NCBI GenBank assembly: GCA_964598275.1
Contig: CAZRAZ010000003.1
Location: forward strand, 1-39,905
Origin: JAHIEZ01 sp964598275
GTDB lineage: Bacteria; Patescibacteriota; Microgenomatia; UBA12405
DNA length: 39,905 bases
Direction of reading: 5' to 3'
Position 1 is the first letter of the stretch, and every line of letters begins with the position of its first letter. Both the position numbers and the translations under genes were made by a program. Under the pieces are notes generated by a model. The model did no database searches, had not been told where the DNA came from, and saw only the letters and a program-made list of their open reading frames with translations. This document shows positions 22,529 to 29,276 of this stretch, piece by piece.

Positions 22529-22849
22529 ATGAAAATCCAGATTACCGGCAACCAAGTCAAGATCAACAACACCGTCCGTTTCTTAATCAAAAATAAAGTT
22601 TCTCTTCGTCTCGACAAACTTCTAAAAGACTTTGCTCCCGACAGCCAAATTGCCGCCATCCATATCGACCTTATGCCGAAAACTTCCGATTTCAAGGTCA
22701 ATTTTGACATGACTCTTCCCCGCAAAAAACACCTTTTCGCTTCCACCACCCACCAAAAATTGGAAAGTGCCCTCATTGACCTTCAACAACAAATCGAAAA
22801 ACAAATCAAACGCTACAAAGAATCTCTCACCAACTATTCCCTCGGCTAA
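22529..22849 (+). CDS. HPF/RaiA-type ribosome hibernation factor (short form)
   Basis: The protein has 106 residues and the S30AE-like pattern: MKIQITGNQVKINNTVRFLI, then VSLRLDKLLKDFA, a IAAIHIDLMPKTSDFKVNFDMTL strand pair, and a helical end. It would bind the 30S subunit in slow growth and block or stabilise ribosomes. Only the short, N-terminal form exists, without the dimerisation domain of long HPF. An extended -10, TGTTAAAAT (22510-22518), lies 10 nt before the ATG; no Shine-Dalgarno beyond a weak ACAGG. The similarity is moderate, so the assignment is likely rather than certain. Confidence 0.7.
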   Translation: MKIQITGNQVKINNTVRFLIKNKVSLRLDKLLKDFAPDSQIAAIHIDLMPKTSDFKVNFDMTLPRKKHLFASTTHQKLESALIDLQQQIEKQIKRYKESLTNYSLG

Positions 22850-22867
22850 TCCCTGTTATAATAAATC

Positions 22868-23743
22868 ATGTTTTTCGTCCTACTTCTCCCTATTTTTGTT
22901 TTTCTCATCTTTCCCTCTCCCATTAAGGCCCAAATTCCCCTTTTTCACCAGCTAATCGCCGCCTATCAACCTCAAAAAACTATTCCCACCCCTAGACCTT
23001 CTCCTCAAATTTTGGGTATCGCTACCACCATTTCTGTCCCTATTTTGGCCGACAGCAAAACCGATCCGCTTAAACCTCAAAACGTCGGTGGCGATGGCCC
23101 CATCATCACTATCGCCTTCTTGGGCGACTCCATGATCCAAACTCTCGACAGCCAAATCATCGAAAAATCTCTTACCAAATATTATCCTGGCCACAAATTT
23201 AATATTTTAAATTACGGTCTTGGCGGAAGCGATATCGAATACGGCCTCTTCCGTCTCAAAAACAATTACCAACACCAAGGTACCGACATCCCCTCTCTTC
23301 TTTCCCAAAAACCGGATATTATTGTTATTGAATCCTTTGCCTACAACAACTTTGGCAATACCCAATCGGGCATCGACCGCCAATGGCTGGCCTTGGGTGC
23401 CATCACCACCGACATCAAAAATACTCTTCCAAACAGTAAAATTCTGCTGACCGCCACTATCGCTCCTCACTCTGTTGTTTTTGGCAATGGCAGTCAATTT
23501 AGCTTTACTTCTCTTGAAAAAATCGAAAAAACCAACACCATCAAACTTTATCTGCAAAATTTAGTCAATTTTGCCACCTCTCAAAATTTCCCTCTGGCCA
23601 ATGCCTTTACCCGCAGTCTGATAAACAACCAAGGAAATCTAAACTTTATCTCAACCACCGACCATATTCATCCATCTTCCCAAGGAGCTACATTTTTTGC
23701 CGATACCATTGCCTTAGCCATTGCCCGCCACCTTCTGATATAA
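22868..23743 (+). CDS. Secreted SGNH/GDSL-type hydrolase
   Basis: The 291-residue protein has a signal peptide (FFVLLLPIFVFLIFPSPIKA, likely cut after AQ), a Pro-rich linker (IPTPRPSPQI) and an SGNH domain. Block I is AFLGDSMIQ (Ser88), block II has YGLGGSDIEYG, block III is the ESFAYNNFG segment and block V is DHIHPSSQG with the catalytic Asp and His. Such enzymes deacylate lipids or polysaccharides outside the cell. The -10 in TGTTATAAT (22854-22862) ends 5 nt before the ATG, so the mRNA is leaderless. It probably acts on the cell envelope or on host-derived material. Confidence 0.88.
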   Translation: MFFVLLLPIFVFLIFPSPIKAQIPLFHQLIAAYQPQKTIPTPRPSPQILGIATTISVPILADSKTDPLKPQNVGGDGPIITIAFLGDSMIQTLDSQIIEKSLTKYYPGHKFNILNYGLGGSDIEYGLFRLKNNYQHQGTDIPSLLSQKPDIIVIESFAYNNFGNTQSGIDRQWLALGAITTDIKNTLPNSKILLTATIAPHSVVFGNGSQFSFTSLEKIEKTNTIKLYLQNLVNFATSQNFPLANAFTRSLINNQGNLNFISTTDHIHPSSQGATFFADTIALAIARHLLI

Positions 23744-23768
23744 TCTAGCATCAAAATTAAAACTGCTT

Positions 23769-23948
23769 ATGGCCAAAAAAACAAAAGGTAACCGTTTTCT
23801 CATCGCTTTCCTCTGTGGAAAATGCGGCGCCCAAAACTATCTGTCCGAACGCAACAAAATCAACCATCCCGACAAACTTGTCCTCAAAAAATACTGTCAC
23901 TGGTGCAAAAAGAAAACCGAACACAAAGAGACTACTAAGCTAAAATAA
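23769..23948 (+). CDS. rpmG: Large ribosomal subunit protein bL33
   Basis: The 59-residue frame begins MAKKTKGNRFLIAFLCGKCG and contains YLSERNKINHPDKLVLKKYC. The two pairs CGKC and CHWC form the zinc knuckle of the C+ type of bL33. The usual start and length fit. It lies 25 bp after the SGNH gene and ends just 3 bp before the synthetase gene. A TATAAT (23738-23743) overlaps the SGNH stop and may give a separate promoter. Confidence 0.9.
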   Translation: MAKKTKGNRFLIAFLCGKCGAQNYLSERNKINHPDKLVLKKYCHWCKKKTEHKETTKLK

Positions 23949-23951
23949 AAC

Positions 23952-24926
23952 ATGTCTCCGTTTCACGGTCAGTTTATCAAAGAATATACCGTCCAGCTTA
24001 TTCGCTCGTTTTTTCTGGCCAAAAACTTCCACGAAGTCGACACCCCTCTGCTTTTACCCTCCCTACCTCTCGAACCCGGTTTATACTCTCTTCACACCCG
24101 CTGGCAACATCGCCAAAAGACCTTTTATCTGGCTACCTCGCCCGAATCCTCACTAAAAAAACTGATTTCTGCCGGTATCGGCAACTGTTTTGCCATCAGT
24201 CATGTTTGCCGCGATTTAGAAGATATCGGCCCCACCCACAACCTCGAATTTTCCATGCTCGAATGGTACGAAATGGCCAAAAACTACCGCCACATTGCCA
24301 AAACTACCCAAAAACTAATTTTGAAAGTCTTTGATGGCATCCAACAAAAACAAGGGCTTAAACCAACAAATCTACTCAAATACCAAAACCAAACCATTGA
24401 CCTCACTCCTCCCTGGCCCTCCGCCACTCTTAACTCCCTTTTTAAGAAATATGCCAATCTCGATCTTGCCAAAAACTTATCAGAAACCAATGACAGCAAC
24501 CCCAATTGGGAACCCTGGTTTACCAAAATAATGATTGATAAAATCGAACCAAATCTGCCCCACCATCGTCCATTTTTTATCTACGATTACCCTACCCGCC
24601 TTTCCCCTCTTTGCCAGATTTGTAAAAACTCCCCCAACTTCTCTCAACGTTTTGAATTTTTTATTGCCGGTATGGAAATCGGCAATGCCTATACCGAACT
24701 GACCGACGCCAACACCCTATCCCGCAACTTTAAAAAAGAACAACTTTACCGCCGCAAACAGCACCTCCCCACCCATCCCTACGATCAAGAACTAATCAAA
24801 GCTACCAAAACTTTCCCGCCCTGTACCGGCATCGCCGTCGGTATTGATCGTTTAGCTATGCTTTTTGCCGACACCGCCCACATCAAAGATGTTCTTTACT
24901 TTGATACCGGCAAACTTTTGAAATAG
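23952..24926 (+). CDS. EpmA/LysRS-like class II aminoacyl-tRNA synthetase core
   Basis: The 324-residue protein is a class II synthetase catalytic core with no N-terminal OB-fold anticodon-binding domain. Motifs: motif 1 region FLAKNFHEVDTPLLLP, motif 2 CRDLEDIGPTHNLEFSMLEWY, motif 3 GIAVGIDRLAMLFADT. Lysine-specific enzymes without the anticodon domain are EpmA (GenX/PoxA), which attach (R)-beta-lysine to EF-P. No epmB (lysine 2,3-aminomutase) or efp gene is in the window. It could instead be a truncated LysRS, as seen in some reduced genomes. The start at 23952 follows the bL33 stop by 3 bp, so the two are co-transcribed. Confidence 0.8.
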   Translation: MSPFHGQFIKEYTVQLIRSFFLAKNFHEVDTPLLLPSLPLEPGLYSLHTRWQHRQKTFYLATSPESSLKKLISAGIGNCFAISHVCRDLEDIGPTHNLEFSMLEWYEMAKNYRHIAKTTQKLILKVFDGIQQKQGLKPTNLLKYQNQTIDLTPPWPSATLNSLFKKYANLDLAKNLSETNDSNPNWEPWFTKIMIDKIEPNLPHHRPFFIYDYPTRLSPLCQICKNSPNFSQRFEFFIAGMEIGNAYTELTDANTLSRNFKKEQLYRRKQHLPTHPYDQELIKATKTFPPCTGIAVGIDRLAMLFADTAHIKDVLYFDTGKLLK

Positions 24927-24934
24927 AATAAATT

Positions 24935-25465
24935 ATGATTCTCTATCTTGTCTCTGTTTCTTTCCTTCTTTTTCTGCTTCTGACAATCATCATCCGCCTG
25001 CTTTATACCAATTTTATTGAACCCGGCGCCGTTTATTATCCCACTCCTGATTCTATTGTTAAAAACATGCTAAAGATTGCCAAAGTCAGTTCCAAAGACA
25101 CTGTCCTGGACCTGGGCTCCGGCGACGGTCGTTTCCTTATCGAAGCTTCTCGTCTTGGCGCCACCTCAATTGGCTACGAAATCAATCCTCTTCTGGTTCG
25201 TCGTTCCCGCCTGGCCATCAAAAAAGCCAAGCTAACCCGGCTTGCCTCCGTCAAATGTAAAAGCCTCTGGCGCGCTGACCTTTCCTCCGCTACTATTATT
25301 ACTCTCTATCTTTTTCCCCAATATATGAACCGCCTCCAAAAAGTTTTAGAAAAAAAACTTGACCACCCCGTTCTTCTTGTTTCTTATGATTATCAATTCC
25401 CTCACAAAAAGTATATAAAAAAACAAGGCAAAATTTATCTTTACCGTTTCACCCCCAAAAAATAA
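24935..25465 (+). CDS. FAM173-like class I methyltransferase with N-terminal helix
   Basis: The 176-residue protein starts with a membrane helix (ILYLVSVSFLLFLLLTIIIRLL) and then has VYYPTPDSIVKNMLKIAKV, motif I TVLDLGSGDGRFLIEASRLGA, IGYEINPLLV (acidic loop) and ATIITLYLFPQYMNRL. The TLYLxP pattern is the mark of the FAM173/ATPSCKMT group, lysine methyltransferases anchored to membranes; in mitochondria they modify ATP-synthase subunit c. The bacterial target is unknown. It follows the EpmA-like gene after 8 bp, so both are likely one transcript. Confidence 0.78.
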   Translation: MILYLVSVSFLLFLLLTIIIRLLYTNFIEPGAVYYPTPDSIVKNMLKIAKVSSKDTVLDLGSGDGRFLIEASRLGATSIGYEINPLLVRRSRLAIKKAKLTRLASVKCKSLWRADLSSATIITLYLFPQYMNRLQKVLEKKLDHPVLLVSYDYQFPHKKYIKKQGKIYLYRFTPKK

Positions 25466-25491
25466 CGCTACATCCCTAAGATTTATTTAGA

Positions 25492-25529
25492 CCTGCCTGC
25501 CGGTTTACCCGCCGTGGTGGGCAGGCAGG
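25492..25529. repeat. CCTGCCTGCC palindromic repeat
   Basis: CCTGCCTGCC (25492-25501) pairs with GGCAGGCAGG (25520-25529) around an 18-base loop. It is the second copy of the element seen at 16556-16575, here with the loop replaced. It lies between the methyltransferase stop and tRNA-Ala. Confidence 0.65.
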
Positions 25530-25563
25530 AATTAGAAATTAATTTTGTTTCACAAAATTCGGG

Positions 25564-25636
25564 TGGACCCGAGGGGAATCGAACCCCTAGCCTCTTCGAT
25601 GCCATCGAAGCGCGATAACCGTTACGCTACGGGCCC
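25564..25636 (-). tRNA. tRNA-Ala (anticodon GGC)
   Basis: Acceptor GGGCCCG/CGGGTCC (one G-U), D arm GCGT..ATCGC-type, anticodon stem CTTCG/CGAAG with loop ATGGCAT, T arm AGGGG/CCCCT with TTCGATT. The discriminator is A and CCA is not encoded. Its first 10 bases overlap the end of the upstream gene (25627-26397). Confidence 0.93.
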
Positions 25637-26397
25637 TCAATCTTCAGCTGATTATATACTAAGTCAGCAATTGATTCTATTTTCTGCTGCAATCTTCTAT
25701 CACCATAATCAACTACCAAAACTCCTTTATAATCTTTATTTTTTGTCAGCTTACCTTTCGTCCTTGGATCAATTTTAGCTGAATAAAACAATTTTTTTGG
25801 TACACGGGTAATACACCTCCAATATTTCTCCAAAAATTCAACGTCTTGATCAGCCCTGCACTGAACAGTGCAACGAATTTTTTCTGCTTTATATTCTGGG
25901 AATCTTTTCAATAAACACAAAAATATTGTAATTATCCTTGGGTCAGAGCTACCCAGTGAGAACCGTCTATGTTTACTTTTATACTTTGAAGCTTCCCCAA
26001 GACATAACATCGCCAATGCAACCAAGCCAGTTGAATTATCCTTAATTGTCTTTGCTACAGGCAAACTTTCTCTATTTATCTGATCTAAAAAAATTCTTCT
26101 ACTAATTTTGTTCGCCTTCCAAGCCAGCACTCTGGCTTCACTTAAATTTTTTCGATTTATTTTTTTTAGCTTTTCCGGATAATCAACCGGCAACAAGACA
26201 TTCCGACACCAATAAAACATGGTTGATTTTGGCACCTTTACTCCTAATCTCTGATTTATTTCCCCATAAGTCTTTCCTTGTTCTCTTAGTTTTTGAATTT
26301 CCCTTTTTATACCCAACGAATATCTTGCCATTAACACATTGTACACTTCAAGAGTTCGAAATTCTTCTTCCATCCCCACCAATCCTATCTTATTCAT
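25627..26397 (-). CDS. HTH plus LAGLIDADG-like protein ending inside tRNA-Ala
   Basis: The 256-residue protein has an N-terminal helix-turn-helix (QKLREQGKTYGEINQRLGVKVP) and a core of GLVALAMLCLGEASKYKSKH then SLGSSDPRIITIFLCLLKRF, a pattern of single-motif LAGLIDADG-like proteins common in CPR and archaea; these are usually annotated as hypothetical. The C-terminal part (KIRCTVQCRADQDVEFLEKYW) is the usual companion. Whether it cuts DNA is unknown, because the acidic residues are only partly visible (the GEAS position). Its stop TAG is supplied by the first bases of tRNA-Ala, with the last three residues coded by the tRNA. Confidence 0.75.
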   Translation of the reverse strand: MNKIGLVGMEEEFRTLEVYNVLMARYSLGIKREIQKLREQGKTYGEINQRLGVKVPKSTMFYWCRNVLLPVDYPEKLKKINRKNLSEARVLAWKANKISRRIFLDQINRESLPVAKTIKDNSTGLVALAMLCLGEASKYKSKHRRFSLGSSDPRIITIFLCLLKRFPEYKAEKIRCTVQCRADQDVEFLEKYWRCITRVPKKLFYSAKIDPRTKGKLTKNKDYKGVLVVDYGDRRLQQKIESIADLVYNQLKIEGP

Positions 26398-26432
26398 TCA
26401 TTTATAACCCTCTTTTGATATCATTTTCATAT

Positions 26433-27311
26433 ATGGTCAAAATCACCAAGGCTGTTATCGCCTGCGCCGGCTGGGGCACCCGTTTTTTACCCGCCGCTAA
26501 AACCTACGCCAAGCACCTCGTTCCCATTTTAAACAAACCCCAAATCGAATACGTCCTAGAAGAACTCATTGGCGCTGGTATTACTCACGCTTGTATCGTC
26601 CACCGCCACGGCGAAAAGACCCTCAAAAACCACTTTAAAGCCAATCCGGAGCTTAACCACTATCTCAAAACCAATCACAAAGCGTCCGTTCTCGATTCCC
26701 TTACCACCATCAACCAAAAACTCAAAATAAAATTTATCCCCCAGCCCCGATCTCTCCCGTATGGCAACGGCACTCCCATCTTAGCCGCCAAATCTTTTAT
26801 CGGTTCTGACCCTTTTGTTTATCTTTGGGGAGATGATTTGACTATAGAAAATAAACCCGGCGCCTTTCTCTCCCGCCTTATCAACACCTTTAAAAAATAC
26901 AAACCGGATATCATCACCTCTGTTATTAAACAAAGCCCCCAAACCATCCAACACACTGCCGCCGTCGCTTACAAAAAAGATCCTCTTTATCCCTATCGTA
27001 TTTCTGACATTATTGAAAAACCTGCCCTCGGCACCGCCCCCTCTCTCTTTTCCCAAGGAGCCAGATTTATCGTCTCTCCCAACATCATTCCTGTTTTAGA
27101 AAATCAAGCCGTCTCCAAAGGCGAACTCTGGTTTACAAACGCCGAAGCCACTTTGGCCAAAACCGGCATTGTCCTGGCTGTTCCCTACAAAAAGGCCTCC
27201 TGGATGGCCACCGGCGATCCCCTAAATTGGCTTAAAGCCAACATCACTCTTGCTCTCCGCCACCCCGACTACCAAAAAGACCTCAAAACCTTCCTCGGGT
27301 CACTAAACTAA
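26433..27311 (+). CDS. GalU-like nucleotide-sugar pyrophosphorylase
   Basis: About 292 residues from ATG 26433. The nucleotidyltransferase start is VIACAGWGTRFLPAAKTYAK, a variant of the GalU signature GxGTRFLPxTKxxPKEML, and YLWGDDLTIEN replaces the usual DDxx metal site. Then come IIEKP and FTNAEATLAKTG. It should join UTP with a hexose 1-phosphate to give an NDP-sugar for the window's glycosyltransferases. The substitutions in the first loop (Ala, Trp, Tyr) may mean another sugar than glucose. A longer frame opens at 26223, but it would run on the opposite strand to the HTH gene and adds no homologous sequence. Confidence 0.85.
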   Translation: MVKITKAVIACAGWGTRFLPAAKTYAKHLVPILNKPQIEYVLEELIGAGITHACIVHRHGEKTLKNHFKANPELNHYLKTNHKASVLDSLTTINQKLKIKFIPQPRSLPYGNGTPILAAKSFIGSDPFVYLWGDDLTIENKPGAFLSRLINTFKKYKPDIITSVIKQSPQTIQHTAAVAYKKDPLYPYRISDIIEKPALGTAPSLFSQGARFIVSPNIIPVLENQAVSKGELWFTNAEATLAKTGIVLAVPYKKASWMATGDPLNWLKANITLALRHPDYQKDLKTFLGSLN

Positions 27312-27340
27312 ATCCTCTTTCCCGCCATCAACTTACCCCA

Positions 27341-27369
27341 TTGACAAAATCGTTTACATAAAATACTAT
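27341..27369 (+). promoter_or_regulatory. Promoter of the second TA module
   Basis: TTGACA (27341-27346), 17 bp, then TACTAT (27364-27369), 10 nt before ATG 27380. The spacer has AT-rich half-palindromes but no clear operator like that of the first module. Confidence 0.7.
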
Positions 27370-27379
27370 ATAAACATCT

Positions 27380-27652
27380 ATGGATAATATTATGCCTTTC
27401 ACCGCCACCACTACCGATATTCAAAAATCCTACCGACAGGTGTTTAATAAAGCCAAAAAATTTGGCCCTGTTGTTATTCTCACCAACAACAAACCTGATG
27501 TTGTTATTATTTCCATAAAAGAACTCCAAAAACTCCGTCTTCAACAACAAAAATTTGAAATAGAGGACACTTTATCCGCCATCGCTTCCTATCGAAAAGA
27601 CAAAAGGCAAAATAAATTGATCAAAACTAACTCGCTTACCGATCTAATCTAA
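27380..27652 (+). CDS. Phd/YefM-family antitoxin (second module)
   Basis: The 90-residue protein has the Phd/YefM fold: FTATTTDIQKSYRQVFNKAK, then GPVVILTNNKPDVVIISIKE, followed by a long charged helix with an unstructured tail. It would neutralise the toxin next to it. The stop overlaps the toxin start by one base (TAATG). An internal ATG at 27392 (MPFTATTT) is an alternative start. The pair is only distantly similar to the first module at 331-863. Confidence 0.82.
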   Translation: MDNIMPFTATTTDIQKSYRQVFNKAKKFGPVVILTNNKPDVVIISIKELQKLRLQQQKFEIEDTLSAIASYRKDKRQNKLIKTNSLTDLI

Positions 27653-27918
27653 TGAAACCCTGCCAAATCCTCTACTCCCATCAATTTGCCCAAAAAATTA
27701 AAAAACTTCCACCCAAAATCCAACAACTGGCCATCAAAAAAGAAGCAATATTTAAACAAAATATCACTCATCCCAGTCTTAAAACTCACAAACTTTCAGG
27801 CCAATTTTCTTCTTTTTTTGCTTTCTCTATCAACCATTCCTATCGTATTCTTTTCGCTATTGAAAAAGACCAAACTGTTGTTTTTATCAACATCGGTACC
27901 CACTCTATTTACAAATAA
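27652..27918 (+). CDS. RelE-family toxin (second module)
   Basis: The protein has 88 residues: CQILYSHQFAQKIKKLPPKI, then SLKTHKLSGQFSSFFAFSINHSYRILFAIEKD and a final NIGTHSIYK. The SYRILF strand and the H..IYK end are the usual RelE/YoeB-type features, where the C-terminal Tyr is often catalytic. Translation is coupled to the antitoxin by the shared base. It should cleave mRNA; the target is not known. A contig end follows about 80 bp later. Confidence 0.8.
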   Translation: MKPCQILYSHQFAQKIKKLPPKIQQLAIKKEAIFKQNITHPSLKTHKLSGQFSSFFAFSINHSYRILFAIEKDQTVVFINIGTHSIYK

Positions 27919-27960
27919 ACTTTTTCCAAAACAGATTCTCCTTTTGGCCTCAATTCTTTT

Positions 27961-28136
27961 CTAAAACATATCCTATAACTTGACATTTTTACTTTTTTNN
28001 NNNNNNNNNNNNNNNNNNNNNNNNNNNNNNNNNNNNNNNNNNNNNNNNNNNNNNNNNNNNNNNNNNNNNNNNNNNNNNNNNNNNNNNNNNNNNNNNNNCT
28101 AAAACATATCCTATAACTTGACATTTTTACTTTTTT
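27961..28136. other. Assembly gap with identical flanks
   Basis: A run of 100 N (27999-28098) joins two contig ends. The 38 bases on the left (27961-27998, starting CTAAAACATATCCTATAACT) are repeated exactly on the right (28099-28136). The contigs therefore either overlap by 38 bases or end in the same repeat. Confidence 0.95.
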
Positions 28137-28146
28137 TTGCTATATT
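28118..28146 (+). promoter_or_regulatory. Strong promoter ahead of the 28505 gene
   Basis: TTGACA (28118-28123) and TATATT (28141-28146) are exactly 17 bp apart. The same TTGACA lies at the left contig end (27980-27985). Transcription should start near 28153. Confidence 0.7.
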
Positions 28147-28504
28147 CTGATCACTTAACACTTAATTGTTAGAAGAGAGAGGGAGGGTCAAAAGACTTAT
28201 TTCTTTCGACTCCCCTTCTCTTTTGATAATTAACAAATTGTCAATAGTAGCAGAAATTACTTTTGGCGCTGCGCCAAAACCAAATTTCCCTACTGCTCCT
28301 TTACAATCCGCAAAACTCAAAAAACTGGTGATACCGTCTTGGATATTAAATCAACATCTTGTCTTCGTGACTTTATAATGCGTAATTAAGAAATTCGTAA
28401 TTGATCATTGATTTGTATCCAGAACGGTATCACTAGTGTAGTGAATACTAGTATCGAAAAACCCACCGCATCACGGATGGGCAAGTTCTCCAGGAGGCAA
28501 GGAA
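28147..28504 (+). other. Long leader upstream of the 28505 gene
   Basis: About 350 bases without a gene I can support. It holds a perfect hairpin TTTTGGCGC-T-GCGCCAAAA (28261-28279), an imperfect inverted repeat around ACTAGT sites (28421-28456) and a purine-rich GAGAGAGGGAGGG patch. A weak frame at 28166-28378 (70 codons, TTG start) lacks a Shine-Dalgarno and I do not call it a gene. Confidence 0.5.
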
Positions 28505-29122
28505 ATGACAACGAGGAATCCGCTCATCATCATCGCGTCGATCGTCGGAGCGACGATCATCTTCGCGACCATCATCTTCTTTTTCTATCCAGGGATTGCC
28601 TTTGGGCACCCCATCTGGGGACCCTGGCCGTCCACCAAGCCCGCCACACCCGCCGCGACTCCCGTCGCCACGCCCGTCGTCGCCGCCGCGACCCACGTCA
28701 TCCCGACCGTTACCCCCCAGACCGTCGGCGTACAGCAATGCTGCCCGACCACCACCCCGACGACCGCCGCCGCACCGACGCCCGTCGTGGGTTGCCCCAA
28801 AGAGAGCACCATGCTCACCCCGCAGGGGAAGGCCAACAAGGATGGCCTGTTCTCCATCAAAGATCTGGTAGCCCCCAATGGCTTCCCGAATATCATCTTT
28901 GACGGCCAACTCCGCCCGGACCAGATCCACGTCTTCCTCGTCTTCGATAGCCAGGTCCCCGAACTGACCTTTGTCCAGGGCACCGTCTACGCCGTCTGTG
29001 GCGACGCCACCGCCATCGCGGTGCGCATCGCCAACGAGAAGGCCAACCGAAATCCCGGCTTGGAAATCCAAGTCCGGGATCTCCGCGGAGGGGGCAACAA
29101 GTTGATCCGCGGGATCAACTAG
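28505..29122 (+). CDS. GC-balanced, membrane-anchored secreted protein
   Basis: The 205-residue protein has one N-terminal membrane helix (LIIIASIVGATIIFATIIFF) then a Thr/Pro/Ala-rich linker of about 60 residues (such as TPAATPVATPVVAAATHV), with one Cys pair (QQCCPTTTP), and a folded C-terminal part of about 100 residues (VFLVFDSQVPELTFVQGTVY; CGDATAIAVRIANEKA). No family recognised. A perfect AGGAGG (28492-28497) lies 7 nt before the ATG. The gene is GC-rich with balanced codons (GCC, ACC, CGC), unlike all neighbours, and has a strong promoter with a 350-nt leader. Confidence 0.7.
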   Translation: MTTRNPLIIIASIVGATIIFATIIFFFYPGIAFGHPIWGPWPSTKPATPAATPVATPVVAAATHVIPTVTPQTVGVQQCCPTTTPTTAAAPTPVVGCPKESTMLTPQGKANKDGLFSIKDLVAPNGFPNIIFDGQLRPDQIHVFLVFDSQVPELTFVQGTVYAVCGDATAIAVRIANEKANRNPGLEIQVRDLRGGGNKLIRGIN

Positions 29123-29137
29123 CTCCCACCTGCCAAC

Positions 29138-29191
29138 ACCCTCACTGGGATCAACGCAAGCGCAAGCTTGTGTTTGAACCCAGTGGGGTGT
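29138..29191 (+). terminator. Hairpin terminator after the 28505 gene
   Basis: CACCC-T-CACTGGG (29138-29150) pairs with CCCAGTGGGGTG (29180-29191), and the loop contains a second complementary pair around CGCAAGC/GCTTGTG. A short T-rich tail (TGTTTGGTT) follows. Confidence 0.6.
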
Positions 29192-29224
29192 TTGGTTAGA
29201 GAAATGAGTTTTGCGGAGGTAGTC

Positions 29225-29267
29225 GTCCGATGTCCATCGGACCTGATGAGCCCCGCAGCGGCGGGGC
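29225..29267. repeat. Two adjacent palindromic repeats before the GT4 gene
   Basis: GTCCGATG-TC-CATCGGAC (29225-29242) belongs to the CCGATG/CATCGG group. GCCCCGC-AGCG-GCGGGGC (29250-29267) matches the element at 18829-18846. They fill the gap just before ATG 29277. Confidence 0.7.
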
Positions 29268-29276
29268 GAAACTACT

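Noticed and set aside
26223..26432. Upstream extension of the GalU-like gene
   Set aside because: It adds about 70 residues of low similarity that are antisense to the HTH gene; the conserved start is MVKITKAVIACAGWG at 26433.
28166..28378. 70-codon + frame with a TTG start
   Set aside because: No Shine-Dalgarno, no recognisable protein and it lies in a leader with hairpins; it is noted only as weak.
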